NCBI GenBank assembly: GCA_019683665.1 | Contig: JADGIB010000079.1 | Coordinates: 1-12,260, forward strand | From: Solirubrobacteraceae bacterium | GTDB lineage: Bacteria; Actinomycetota; Thermoleophilia; Solirubrobacterales; Solirubrobacteraceae | DNA: 12,260 nt | Direction of reading: 5' to 3' | Shown here: piece by piece, positions 1-7,542 of the stretch | Numbering within the stretch: the first letter of the stretch is position 1 | Layout of the letters: each line of letters opens with the position of its first letter | The notes under the pieces: generated by a model | Seen by the model: only the letters and a program-made list of their open reading frames with translations | Told to the model about the DNA's origin: nothing | Databases searched by the model: none | Translations under genes and position numbers: made by a program

Positions 1-73
1 GCCTGTTTTTTTTTTTTATACCCCCCTTCATCCCCGCGGGTGGGGGGGGGCGGCCCCCCCCCCGGGCCCCCCC
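1..73. other. Low-complexity contig end, probably unreliable sequence
   Basis: The first 73 bases consist of a 12-T run (6-17), a C run, a 9-G run (42-50) and further C/G runs. They are unlike the ordinary coding DNA that begins near 74. The E1 alpha reading frame stays recognisable down to about position 80 and then becomes runs of Gly/Pro/Lys codons where the family expects the conserved thiamine-diphosphate motif (GDG). I read this as assembly or sequencing noise at a contig edge, not as biology. Confidence 0.75.
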
Positions 74-508
74 GACGCCGCCGGTGCGCTTCAGCGCGAT
101 CGCGGCGCCGGTGGCGGCGGCGATCGAGCCGCCGATGATCCCGAAGCAGCCGATGAGCCGGTGCTCGAGGTCGATGACGTTCATCGAGCCGGAGCGCCCG
201 CCGCACACGCCGGTCGCGCGGCCGAGCATCTCGTCCAGCAGCGCCTGCGGGTCGACGCCGAGCGAGAGGGCGTGGCCGTGCCCGCGGTAGGTGCCGGCGA
301 CGCGGTCGGCGTCGGTCAGCACCGAGGCGACGCCGACGGCGACCGCCTCCTCGCCCGAGTAGAGGTGCGTCGTGCCGTGCACCTCGCCCTTCGTGAACAG
401 CGCCTGGATCGTGTCCTCGAAGCGGCGGATGAGCCGCATCCGCCGGTAGAGCTCGAGGCCGCCCTCGAGGTCGGACGCCGGCGCGGACGCCGCGGTCTGG
501 GCGCTCAC
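1..508 (-). CDS. TPP-dependent 2-oxoacid (acetoin/pyruvate-type) dehydrogenase E1 alpha subunit, 3' part missing
   Basis: This is the N-terminal ~145 residues of an E1 alpha subunit of the PdhA/AcoA class. These enzymes decarboxylate a 2-oxoacid or acetoin with thiamine diphosphate and pass the acyl group to an E2 lipoyl protein. Visible family blocks are YRRMRLIRRFED (about residues 21-32), HLYSGEEAVAVG, TYRGHGHAL with the conserved HGH, and GGRSGSMN, in the expected order. The GDG...N cofactor motif lies beyond the readable part; bases below 74 are suspect. The GTG start (506-508) overlaps the stop of the upstream M24 gene in a GTGA arrangement, so translation is probably coupled. E1 beta and E2 would be expected next, outside the window. 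The specific 2-oxoacid is unknown. Confidence 0.85.
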   Translation of the reverse strand, partial: MSAQTAASAPASDLEGGLELYRRMRLIRRFEDTIQALFTKGEVHGTTHLYSGEEAVAVGVASVLTDADRVAGTYRGHGHALSLGVDPQALLDEMLGRATGVCGGRSGSMNVIDLEHRLIGCFGIIGGSIAAATGAAIALKRTGGVGGARGGGRPPPPAGMKGGIKKKNR

Positions 509-1779
509 AGGACCACCTTCCCGTCGATGAGGTCGGCGCCGCGGACGTACCGGCGCCCGGCGACGAGGAGGTCCTCGCCGGGGAAGCGGGTGATGACCTG
601 CGGCCCCTCGGGGGTGACGACGACCTCCTCCTCGATCCGGGCTGCCGACCGCCCGTCGGTCGCCGGGCAGTAGGTCTCCAGGGCGAAGACCATCCCGACC
701 TCGATCTCGACCGGGTCGTCGAAGGAGTGCAGGCGGCTGATCATCGGCGCCTCGTAGAGGCCGACGCCGAGGCCGTGGCCGAACTGCAGGCCGAAGCACG
801 CCTCCTCCGACGGGAAGCCGAGCTCCTGGGCCGACGGCCACACCGCCGCGATCCGGTCGGTCGTCACGCCGGGGCGGACGAGCTCGATCGCGGCGTCCAG
901 CCACTCGCGGCACTGCTTGTAGGCGTCCAGCTGGGCCGGGGTCGCGCCGCCGACGCAGAACGTGCGGTAGTAGCACGTCCGGTAGCCCATGAACGAGTGG
1001 ATGATGTCGAAGAACGCCTGGTCGCCCGGGCGCAGCAGGCGGTCGCTGAACACGTGCGGGTGCGGGTTGCAGCGGTCACCGGAGACGGCGTTGATCGCCT
1101 CGACCTGCTCGGAGCCGAGCTCGAAGAGCAGCCGCTGGGCCTCGGCGACGATCTCGTGCTCGCGCACCCCGGGGCGCAGCAGCTCGTAGATCCGCTCGTA
1201 GACGGCGTCGACGATCGCGGCGGCGTGGTCGAGGAGCGCGATCTCGTCGACCGTCTTGATCTTCCGCGCCGCCTGCATGACCGGCGCGGCGTCGGCCGTG
1301 CGCAGCCCCCGGCGGTGCAGCGAGGCGAGCGTCTCCATGTCGGTCAGGTCCAGCCCGAGCGGCTCCTGCTCGAGGCCGAGCTCGCGCAGCGCCTCGTGGA
1401 CGTGGCCGGCGAGGAGGTCGGGCACGCCGGTCTCCCGCGGCATCGCCCCGCGCATGCTCGTCACCCCCGCGCGCCAGGACGTCTCCGGCAGCCACGGCGC
1501 GTAGAGCTGGTGGTGGCGCGCCGCCGACCCGAAGTCCCACAGGACCGGGTCGCCGGTGCGGGGCAGGAGCACGCAACGGGCGCTCTTGTCCCGCGCCCAC
1601 TCCCCGATGTGGGTCGAGGTCACGTAGCGGATGTTGTTCTGGTCGAACAGGAGCACGGCCCCGAGGTCGGACGCCCGCAGCGCCCCTCGCGCCCGCTCCA
1701 GCCGGTCGGCCCGCAGCCGGGCGAAGTCGACCCGCTGCTCCCAGTCGACCGCCATCGTCGCGCCCCGTGAGGCGATCAT
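505..1779 (-). CDS. M24-family (creatinase/Xaa-Pro dipeptidase fold) hydrolase with one altered metal ligand
   Basis: The protein has 424 residues. An N-terminal creatinase-like domain (about 15-170, with FDQNNIRYVTSTHIGEW) precedes an M24 pita-bread domain (about 175-410). Expected M24 metal ligands visible are D258 (in AFFDII), H335 (FGHGLGVGLYEAP), E368 (ALETYCP) and E383 (RIEEEV). The position of the second bridging Asp, normally in GYxxDxTRTF, is Cys269 (GYRTCYYRTF). The family includes proline dipeptidases but also creatinase, ectoine hydrolase and the DMSP lyase DddP. Given the missing ligand and the transporter/E1 context, I infer a small-molecule C-N hydrolase rather than a dipeptidase. 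The ATG at 1779 is chosen because a GAGGGAGGG ribosome site (1783-1791) precedes it and a palindromic operator lies just upstream. An in-frame ATG at 1854 overlapping the transporter stop (ATGA) is the alternative; it would add 25 residues. Confidence 0.85.
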   Translation of the reverse strand: MIASRGATMAVDWEQRVDFARLRADRLERARGALRASDLGAVLLFDQNNIRYVTSTHIGEWARDKSARCVLLPRTGDPVLWDFGSAARHHQLYAPWLPETSWRAGVTSMRGAMPRETGVPDLLAGHVHEALRELGLEQEPLGLDLTDMETLASLHRRGLRTADAAPVMQAARKIKTVDEIALLDHAAAIVDAVYERIYELLRPGVREHEIVAEAQRLLFELGSEQVEAINAVSGDRCNPHPHVFSDRLLRPGDQAFFDIIHSFMGYRTCYYRTFCVGGATPAQLDAYKQCREWLDAAIELVRPGVTTDRIAAVWPSAQELGFPSEEACFGLQFGHGLGVGLYEAPMISRLHSFDDPVEIEVGMVFALETYCPATDGRSAARIEEEVVVTPEGPQVITRFPGEDLLVAGRRYVRGADLIDGKVVL

Positions 1780-1782
1780 CGA

Positions 1783-1791
1783 CCCTCCCTC
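1783..1791 (-). promoter_or_regulatory. Ribosome binding site supporting the 1779 start of the M24 gene
   Basis: The minus strand reads GAGGGAGGG here, with the GGAGG core ending 4 bases before the ATG at 1779. It favours this start over the in-frame ATG at 1755 (no purine-rich site in front) and over the ATG at 1854. Confidence 0.6.
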
Positions 1792-1805
1792 GCTTCCCAC
1801 ATGAT

Positions 1806-1822
1806 GTTCAGCATAACTGAAC
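1806..1822. promoter_or_regulatory. Perfect 17-bp palindromic operator candidate, GTTCAG-N5-CTGAAC
   Basis: The sequence is GTTCAG CATAA CTGAAC, with perfect 6-bp arms and a 5-bp spacer. It lies between the ATPase-permease stop (1851) and the M24 start (1779). The same two arms with the same spacing recur exactly at 11131-11147. On the minus strand a -10-like hexamer TATGCT (1815-1810) lies inside the palindrome; I see no convincing -35. A bound repressor here would block a promoter serving the M24 and E1 genes independently of the transporter operon. That an XRE-cupin protein of this window binds it is inference. Confidence 0.7.
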
Positions 1823-1850
1823 GCGATGTCCCCCTGTTGTGAGTGATCCT

Positions 1851-4382
1851 TCATGCCGTGTTCGCCTGCGCTGCGCGCCGGTCGGCCCGCTCCGCGCGCG
1901 CGAACAGCGCGGCCGCGATGAGCACGACCCCGCCCGGCACCCAGAACTGCCAGGCGTTGCCGAGCTGCAGGAACGGCAGCGCGTTGATGACCTCGGTCAG
2001 CAGCAGCGCCCCGAGCAGGGCGCCCAGGAACGAGCCGCGCCCGCCGAAGATCGAGGCGCCGCCGACGACGACCGCGGCGATCGACTGCAGCGTGTAGGCC
2101 TGGCCGGCGGTCGCGTCGCCCGTGCCGATCTGCACGGCGAGCATGACCGAGGCCAGCGCCGCGAACAGGCCGCACGCGACGTAGGCGCCGAACACGGTCC
2201 ACCCGACGCGCACGCCGATCCGGTGCGCGGTCGCCTCCGAGGAGCCGACCGCGCGCAGCGCCATGCCGACCCGCCGGCGGCGCAGCGCCAGCTCCAGCCC
2301 GACGGCGAGCGCGACCGCGACGGCGAACGCCCACGGGACGAGCCCGCCGATCGACGAGCGCAGCGTCTCGGACGCCGACATCGCCAGCAGCCCCTCGGGG
2401 ACCGGGTTGAGGATGAGCGCGACGCCCTGGATCGCGATGAACGTCGCCAGCGTCGCGATGACCGGCGGGATCCGCGCGAGCCGCACGAGCGCGCCGTTCA
2501 CGGCGCCCACGGCGAGGCCGGTGAGGAGCAGCAGGACGAACCCGGCGACGAAGCCGCCGGTGCCGCGCTCGTCGGTGGCGAAGCTCGTCAGCACGACGAG
2601 GCCGAGGCCCATCATCGGCCCGACGGACAGGTCGACGCCGGCCGTGAGCAGGACGATGAGCTGCCCGAGCGACACGAGGATGAGCGCCGTCGACAGCAGC
2701 AGGAGGTTGTCGACGTTGAACGCGCCCAGGAACGCGCTGTCCTGCGTCGTCGTGACGATCGCCAGCAGGACGATCATGAGCGCGACGATCGGGACGGCGA
2801 CGTTGTCGCCGCGCAGCAGCCGCGCGAGCGCGCCGGTGCGGGCGGCCGCCGCCCGCGGCGCCGCGCCGCCCTCCGTCCCGCGGGTGCGCCGCGCGCCCGA
2901 CGCGGTCACCGCGGCCCCGGTGATCGCCGCCTCGGTGATCTCGTCGCCGGTCAGCTCGGCGACGACGCTGCCGCGCGACAGGATCACGACGCGGTCGCAC
3001 AGCCCCTCGAGCTCGAGCGCGTCCGAGGAGCAGACGACGACCGCCTTCCCGGCGTCGGCCAGCTCGCGGATGAGCGCGTAGATCTCGACCCGGGCGCCGA
3101 CGTCGACGCCCTGGGTCGGCTCGTCGCACAGGAGCACGTCGGGGTCGGAGAGCAGCGCGCGGGCGAAGACGACCTTCTGCTGGTTGCCGCCCGACAGCGT
3201 CATGACGCCCGCCTCCGGCGAGGGCGCCTTCACCGCCAGCGCGGCGCTCTGGGCCGCGACGGCGGCGCGCTCGGCCGACGGGCGCACGAGCCCGCCGCGC
3301 GCGTAGGCGTCCAGCGAGGTGGCGGCCGCGTTCTCGCGCACGCTCAGCGACCCGAACAGGCCCTCCCGCTGGCGGTCGGCGGGGACGAAGGCGATCCCGG
3401 CGCGGCGCGCGTCCACCGGGCCGGCGATCCGCACGTCGCGCCCGTTGACGCGGATCGCGCCGGTGTGCGGCTCCAGGCCGGCGAGGGCGCGGACGAGCTC
3501 CTGCTGGCCGTTGCCGACGACGCCGGCCAGGCCGACGATCTCGCCGGCGCGGACGCGCAGCGAGACGTCGTCGAACGCCTCGCCCGAGAGGCCCTCGACG
3601 CGCAGCACCTCGTCGCCGGGGCTCGCGCCCTTGTCGGGGAAGACGGCGTCGATCCGCCGCCCGACGATGAGGTCGAGGATGTCGTCCTCGCTCAGCTCGG
3701 CGGTCGGGAACGTGCCCCGGTGCTCGCCGTCGCGCAGGACGGTGAGGCGATCGGAGATCTCGGTCACCTCGGGGATGCGGTGGGAGATGTAGACGACCGC
3801 GGTGCCGCGGTCGCGGATCGCCCGGACCTGCTCGAAGAGGTGGTCGACCTCGGCGGCGCCGAGCGCGGCGGTCGGCTCGTCGAGGATGAGCACGCGCGGC
3901 TCGAGCGCGAGCGCCTTGGCGATCTCGACGAGCTGGTGCTCGGCGGCGGTGAGGTCGGCGGCGCGGCGGTGCGGGTCGATCCGCGCCCCCACCGCGTCGA
4001 GCTGCTCGCGCGCCCACCGCTCGGCGGCGCCGAAGCGCGGGCGCCGGCCGGCCGGCATCGCCAGCAGCATGTTCTCCAGCACCGTGAGGTCGTCCGCGAT
4101 CGCCGGGTGCTGGTAGACGACGGCCAGCCCGAGCGCCTGCGCGGCGCTCGGGCTCGTGTGCGTCAGCGGCGCGCCGCCGATCTCGACGGTCCCGGCGTCC
4201 GGGGCCAGCGAGCCGGCGGCGATCGCCATGAGCGTCGACTTGCCGGCCCCGTTCTCCCCCAGGAGCGCGTGCACCTCGCCGGCGCGCACGGCCAGCGACA
4301 CGCCCTTCAGCGCGCGCACGCCGCCGAACGCCTTGTGGACGTCGGTGAGCCGCAGCTCGACGCGGTCGGTCGTCTCGCTCAT
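1851..4382 (-). CDS. Fused ABC transporter: tandem RbsA-like ATPase plus RbsC-like permease
   Basis: The 843-residue protein joins components that are normally separate in carbohydrate (CUT2/ribose-type) importers. NBD1 has Walker A GENGAGKS (42-49), Q-loop Q91, a weak signature LTAAEHQ (144-150), Walker B VLILDEP (164-170) and H-loop H201. NBD2 has a degenerate P-loop GVVGNGQQEL (287-296), an intact signature LSGGNQQK (396-403), Walker B VLLCDEP (416-422) and Ser instead of the H-loop His, as is usual for RbsA-type second domains. After an Arg/Ala linker (about 490-520) comes a multi-spanning BPD_transp_2 permease containing GVDLSVG and an AVGSSEATAHRIG coupling loop. It starts 25 bp after the binding-protein gene; an AAGGAG site lies 10 bases before the ATG. 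Together with the separate permease it would form an asymmetric importer. The substrate is not readable. Confidence 0.93.
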   Translation of the reverse strand: MSETTDRVELRLTDVHKAFGGVRALKGVSLAVRAGEVHALLGENGAGKSTLMAIAAGSLAPDAGTVEIGGAPLTHTSPSAAQALGLAVVYQHPAIADDLTVLENMLLAMPAGRRPRFGAAERWAREQLDAVGARIDPHRRAADLTAAEHQLVEIAKALALEPRVLILDEPTAALGAAEVDHLFEQVRAIRDRGTAVVYISHRIPEVTEISDRLTVLRDGEHRGTFPTAELSEDDILDLIVGRRIDAVFPDKGASPGDEVLRVEGLSGEAFDDVSLRVRAGEIVGLAGVVGNGQQELVRALAGLEPHTGAIRVNGRDVRIAGPVDARRAGIAFVPADRQREGLFGSLSVRENAAATSLDAYARGGLVRPSAERAAVAAQSAALAVKAPSPEAGVMTLSGGNQQKVVFARALLSDPDVLLCDEPTQGVDVGARVEIYALIRELADAGKAVVVCSSDALELEGLCDRVVILSRGSVVAELTGDEITEAAITGAAVTASGARRTRGTEGGAAPRAAAARTGALARLLRGDNVAVPIVALMIVLLAIVTTTQDSAFLGAFNVDNLLLLSTALILVSLGQLIVLLTAGVDLSVGPMMGLGLVVLTSFATDERGTGGFVAGFVLLLLTGLAVGAVNGALVRLARIPPVIATLATFIAIQGVALILNPVPEGLLAMSASETLRSSIGGLVPWAFAVAVALAVGLELALRRRRVGMALRAVGSSEATAHRIGVRVGWTVFGAYVACGLFAALASVMLAVQIGTGDATAGQAYTLQSIAAVVVGGASIFGGRGSFLGALLGALLLTEVINALPFLQLGNAWQFWVPGGVVLIAAALFARAERADRRAAQANTA

Positions 4383-4407
4383 GACGATCTCGCTCCTTGC
4401 GCGCCGA

Positions 4408-5601
4408 TCAGTGCCCGTGCTCGTCGAGGAGCGTCTGCAGCTCCTCGTCGGTCATCTCGTTGGACGGGTCGTAGTTGGGGCCCTCGTCCTCGTAGCACGT
4501 GGGCTCCATGCCGGGCTGCGTCGAGTCCTCCAGCAGCGGCAGGGCGATGCTCTCGGGCTCGTCGTTGGGGATGTCGTTCGCCGCGGCGACCGCCTTGCGG
4601 ACGGCCAGGCGGCCCGTCCAGTTGCGGTTCGAGATCGTGGCCAGGTCGAACGCCTCGTCGGTGCCCTTCTTCTCCTCGTAGATGCAGGAGAGCGCGTTGA
4701 GCTGGAGCGTCGCGATCGGCGGGATCCTGCGGCCCGCGTCCTCGAACGCCTTGATCTCGCCCGGCACGTTCGCGCCGTAGCCCTCGACGATCCCGTCGAT
4801 CTTCGGGTACTTGGCCAGGAGGCTGGCCACGAGCTTCTGGGCCTGGGCCGGGTCCCAGTTCGTCACCGGCCAGTTCTTCGGCGACAGGTCCTCGAGGACC
4901 GTGATGTCCGGGTAGTCCTTCAGGACCTCGAGCAGGCCGGTGACCGTGCCCTGGTCGACCGGGTTGCCGGCCGGGCCGCCGAGGAACAGCAGGTTGCCCT
5001 TGCCGCCCATCTGCTCGGCGATCCACGTGCCCCAGACGCGGCCGTTGGCGACCGGGTCCCAGTCGGTGTACGAGACGTAGTCCTTGCCGACCTCGCCGCA
5101 GCCGTCGGCGGCGTGCGTGGCGACGGCGATCCCGCGCTGGGTGGCCTGGCGCAGCGCCGGCAGCTCGGCGCAGACGCCGGCGTCGGGGATGATCACGATC
5201 GCGTTGACGCCCTGGGAGATCATCGACTGGATCCCCGAGGTCGCCTTCTGCGGGTCGAACCCGGCGTTGACGATGACCGTGTCGGTGATGTTCGGGCACT
5301 TGGCCGCCTCGAGCTTCACCTGCTCCAGCGACGCCGCCGACCACGCGTTCAGGCCGCCGCCGTCCTGGATGCCGAGCTTGATCTCCTTGTCGCCGCACCA
5401 CTCGGGCACCCCGCCCGACGAGGCCGATGCGGTCGTGTCGGCGGCCGCGGCGGTCGACGCCGCGGTGGCCGCCTGGGTGCTGTCGCCGTCGTCGTCGCTG
5501 CTGCCGCAGGCGCTCAGGGCGAGCGCCGCGAGCACCGCGAACGCGACGGCCGTGCGGGCAGCGGCGCTCCGGCCGCGGCCGCGCAGGCTGCGTGACTCCA
5601 T
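4408..5601 (-). CDS. ABC sugar-type substrate-binding lipoprotein (periplasmic binding protein type 1)
   Basis: The protein has 397 residues. Its signal peptide (about 1-31) has a basic start (RSLRGRGR) and ends in a lipobox LSAC with Cys32, so it is lipid-anchored outside the membrane. A Ser/Thr/Ala/Asp linker (33-64) is followed by a type 1 binding fold (EIKLGIQDGGG..., GFDPQKATSGIQSMISQGVNAIVIIP, and later KYPKIDGIVEGYG). This matches the RbsB-like family feeding RbsA/RbsC-type importers, although the ligand could be a sugar, polyol, nucleoside or other small molecule. Six Cys in the mature domain (first two C69 and C102) are more than usual and could form disulphides. An AGGAGGG ribosome site lies 4 bases before the ATG. 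The gene sits 29 bp after the permease gene and 25 bp before the fused ATPase-permease gene. Confidence 0.92.
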   Translation of the reverse strand: MESRSLRGRGRSAAARTAVAFAVLAALALSACGSSDDDGDSTQAATAASTAAAADTTASASSGGVPEWCGDKEIKLGIQDGGGLNAWSAASLEQVKLEAAKCPNITDTVIVNAGFDPQKATSGIQSMISQGVNAIVIIPDAGVCAELPALRQATQRGIAVATHAADGCGEVGKDYVSYTDWDPVANGRVWGTWIAEQMGGKGNLLFLGGPAGNPVDQGTVTGLLEVLKDYPDITVLEDLSPKNWPVTNWDPAQAQKLVASLLAKYPKIDGIVEGYGANVPGEIKAFEDAGRRIPPIATLQLNALSCIYEEKKGTDEAFDLATISNRNWTGRLAVRKAVAAANDIPNDEPESIALPLLEDSTQPGMEPTCYEDEGPNYDPSNEMTDEELQTLLDEHGH

Positions 5602-5630
5602 GGGACCCTCCTCTGGTGTTGATGACGTGA

Positions 5631-6692
5631 TCAGGGCGACGACGTGCGCGTCGTCAGCGGCGGGCCGGGACGCGGCGCCCCCGGGGCGGAGCCCGCGGGG
5701 TCGCGCGACCGTCGCGCCCGCAGCGCGTGCCAGGGCACGCTGCGCAGGCCCATGCCGAGGGCGACGATCGCCCCCTGGATGACGTACTGGACGGCGGTCG
5801 TGACCCCGAGGACGTTGAGCAGCTGGTCGAGCTGGGCGAGGAACACGACCCCGCCGAGCGTGCCGAGGACGCTGCCGCGCCCGCCGCCGAGCGCGGTCCC
5901 GCCGAGGACGACGACCGCGATCGTCGGCAGCAGGTACTCGTTGCCGGCGTCGAGCTGCGGGCGGCCGAGGAACCCGGCCACGAGCGCGCCGGCCGTCGCG
6001 TAGCAGACGCCCGCGATCGCGTAAGCGGCGACCTGGTGGCGGGCGACGGGCAGGCCGGCGGCCCGGGCGGCGCGCGGGCCGGCGCCGACGAGCTCGAACT
6101 CCCGCCCCCAGACCGTGCGGCGCATCGCGATCGCCACGAGGACGGTGACGACGAGCGCGATCCAGGCGATGACGGTGACGCCGAGCAGCTTCTGGCCGAC
6201 GACGTCGGCCCAGTTCGCGGGCGCCGTGTAGTTGATCGACCCGTGCGTGACCTGCTGCTGCACGCCGAGCAGGACGCCGTTCATGCCGAGCGTCGCGACG
6301 AGCGGCGTGATGCCCAGCCGGGTGACGGCCAGCCCGTTGGCCAGGCCGGCCGCGAGCCCGGCCGCGACGACGACGAGCAGCCCGAGCCACAGCTTCGACG
6401 CGTCGCCGCCCGGGACCATGACGACCAGCACGACGCCGAGCGAGAACGTCCCCGGGACCGACAGGTCGAGGCCGCCCTGCTGGATGACGAGTGTCTGCCC
6501 GATGGCCGCGATCGCCAGGACGCCCGCGAACGGCAGCATCGCGTTCAGCGACGCCTGCGACAGGCTGCCGGAGGCGATCAGCGGGCTGACCGCGAACAGC
6601 AGCGCCGCGACGACCCAGATCGCGGTGAACGAGCCCTCGCGGCGCAGGGCCGCGAAGCGCGGGCGTCCGGTGCCGGCGGTCGGGGCGGGCAT
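5631..6692 (-). CDS. ABC transporter permease, ribose/branched-chain type (RbsC-like)
   Basis: The 353-residue membrane protein begins with a short cytoplasmic tail, then a hydrophobic span (WVVAALLFAVSPLIA) and about eight to ten predicted helices. Family signatures are QQGGLDLSVPG, near the third span, and the coupling segment VGAGPRAARAAGLPV. The GGTALGGGRGSVLG block near the C-terminus is typical of BPD_transp_2 permeases. The last ~35 residues are hydrophilic and Arg/Pro-rich. Its ATG is 2 bp after the SDR stop, indicating one transcript. Because the ATPase gene carries its own permease, this protein is best read as the second half of a heterodimeric channel. Confidence 0.92.
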   Translation of the reverse strand: MPAPTAGTGRPRFAALRREGSFTAIWVVAALLFAVSPLIASGSLSQASLNAMLPFAGVLAIAAIGQTLVIQQGGLDLSVPGTFSLGVVLVVMVPGGDASKLWLGLLVVVAAGLAAGLANGLAVTRLGITPLVATLGMNGVLLGVQQQVTHGSINYTAPANWADVVGQKLLGVTVIAWIALVVTVLVAIAMRRTVWGREFELVGAGPRAARAAGLPVARHQVAAYAIAGVCYATAGALVAGFLGRPQLDAGNEYLLPTIAVVVLGGTALGGGRGSVLGTLGGVVFLAQLDQLLNVLGVTTAVQYVIQGAIVALGMGLRSVPWHALRARRSRDPAGSAPGAPRPGPPLTTRTSSP

Positions 6693-6694
6693 CG

Positions 6695-7456
6695 CTACGC
6701 CTGCCACCCCTGCGCGGTCCAGCCGCCGTCGACGACGATGCGCGCCCCGTGGATGTAGTGGGCGAGGTCGGAGGCCAGGAACGCCGCGGTGTGGGCCGCG
6801 CTCTCGGGGCCGCCGAGGAAGCCGACCGGGGTGCGCTGGACGATCATCCCCTCCAGCTCGGGGACGTCCTCGAACTGGTCGAGGACCATCGGCGTCCCGG
6901 TGAAGCCGGGGGCGATGACGTTGACCCGGGTCGTCGGCGACAGCTCGACGGCCAGCGAGCGGGCCATCGCCTCGACCGCGCCCTTGACCGCCGTGTACGT
7001 CGCGTACGGGGCGAAGCCGCTCTGGGCCACCGTCGACGAGAAGAACGTGATCGTCGACCCCTCCCCGAGGTGCGGCTGGGCGCGCTGGACGAGCAGGAAC
7101 GGGGTGCGGACGTGGACGGTCCACAGCTCGTCGAGCTGCTCGACCGGCGTCTCGGCCAGCGGCGTGTGGACGAAGTGGCCGGCCGCGAGCACGAGCGCGT
7201 CGATGCGCCCGCCGAGCTCGAGGGCGGCGTCGACGATGCGGCCGGCTGACGCGCCGTCGGCGAGGTCGGCCACGAGCGCCCGCGCGCGGCCGCCGGCGGC
7301 CTCGATGTCGGCGACGGTGCGGGCGAGCCGGTCGCGGTCGCGCCCGACGGCGAGGACCGCAGCGCCGGCGCGGCCCATGACGCGGGCCGTCTCGGCGCCC
7401 ATCCCGGAGCTCGCGCCGGTGACGACGGCGACCCGGTCCGAAAGCTCGATCTGCAC
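6695..7456 (-). CDS. Short-chain dehydrogenase/reductase (SDR), classical type
   Basis: The protein has 253 residues from a GTG start. It is a Rossmann-fold NAD(P)-dependent oxidoreductase with the dinucleotide motif TGASSGMG (13-20), catalytic-region Ser140/141 (FFSST), active-site YTAVK (Tyr154, Lys158), and C-terminal VVDGGW as in classical SDRs. Two conserved spots deviate: NNAG is LAAG (90-93), and the catalytic-tetrad Asn (usually in VNxxGxF) appears to be His115 (TVHVRTPF). Gly38-Arg39 at the end of strand 2 suggests NADP(H), weakly. GTG 7456 is preferred over ATG 7471 because AGGAGGA (7461-7467) lies 5 bases in front of it and inside the longer version. It is the first gene of the transporter operon, so it probably oxidises or reduces the imported compound. 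Confidence 0.88.
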   Translation of the reverse strand: MQIELSDRVAVVTGASSGMGAETARVMGRAGAAVLAVGRDRDRLARTVADIEAAGGRARALVADLADGASAGRIVDAALELGGRIDALVLAAGHFVHTPLAETPVEQLDELWTVHVRTPFLLVQRAQPHLGEGSTITFFSSTVAQSGFAPYATYTAVKGAVEAMARSLAVELSPTTRVNVIAPGFTGTPMVLDQFEDVPELEGMIVQRTPVGFLGGPESAAHTAAFLASDLAHYIHGARIVVDGGWTAQGWQA

Positions 7457-7460
7457 GCTC

Positions 7461-7467
7461 TCCTCCT
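7461..7467 (-). promoter_or_regulatory. Ribosome binding site that sets the SDR start at GTG 7456
   Basis: The minus strand reads AGGAGGA, 4-5 bases before GTG. It lies downstream of the alternative ATG at 7471, which itself has no ribosome site. Confidence 0.7.
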
Positions 7468-7513
7468 GCATTCGTCGACCCGCCGGCCCTCCACGCCGGC
7501 GGGACTGGCGCAG

Positions 7514-7542
7514 ACCGTACGCTCCCATCGCACAGTCGTCAA
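7514..7542 (-). promoter_or_regulatory. Candidate sigma-70-type promoter of the SDR-transporter operon
   Basis: On the minus strand TTGACG (7542-7537) is followed after exactly 17 bases by TACGGT (7519-7514). This fits a housekeeping promoter well, and gives a leader of about 50 bases before the GTG. The -35 box overlaps the degenerate operator at 7538-7554, the geometry expected for repression. Confidence 0.65.

Noticed and set aside
1839..4700. A 953-codon open frame on the + strand opposite the transporter genes
   Set aside because: It is antisense to convincingly identified ABC genes and its translation is Arg/Asp/Gly/Ala-rich low complexity, the usual shadow in very GC-rich DNA.
4408..6390. 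A longer version of the binding protein starting near 6390
   Set aside because: The extra N-terminal part is out-of-frame translation of the permease gene. The signal peptide with lipobox and a strong ribosome site fix the start at 5601.
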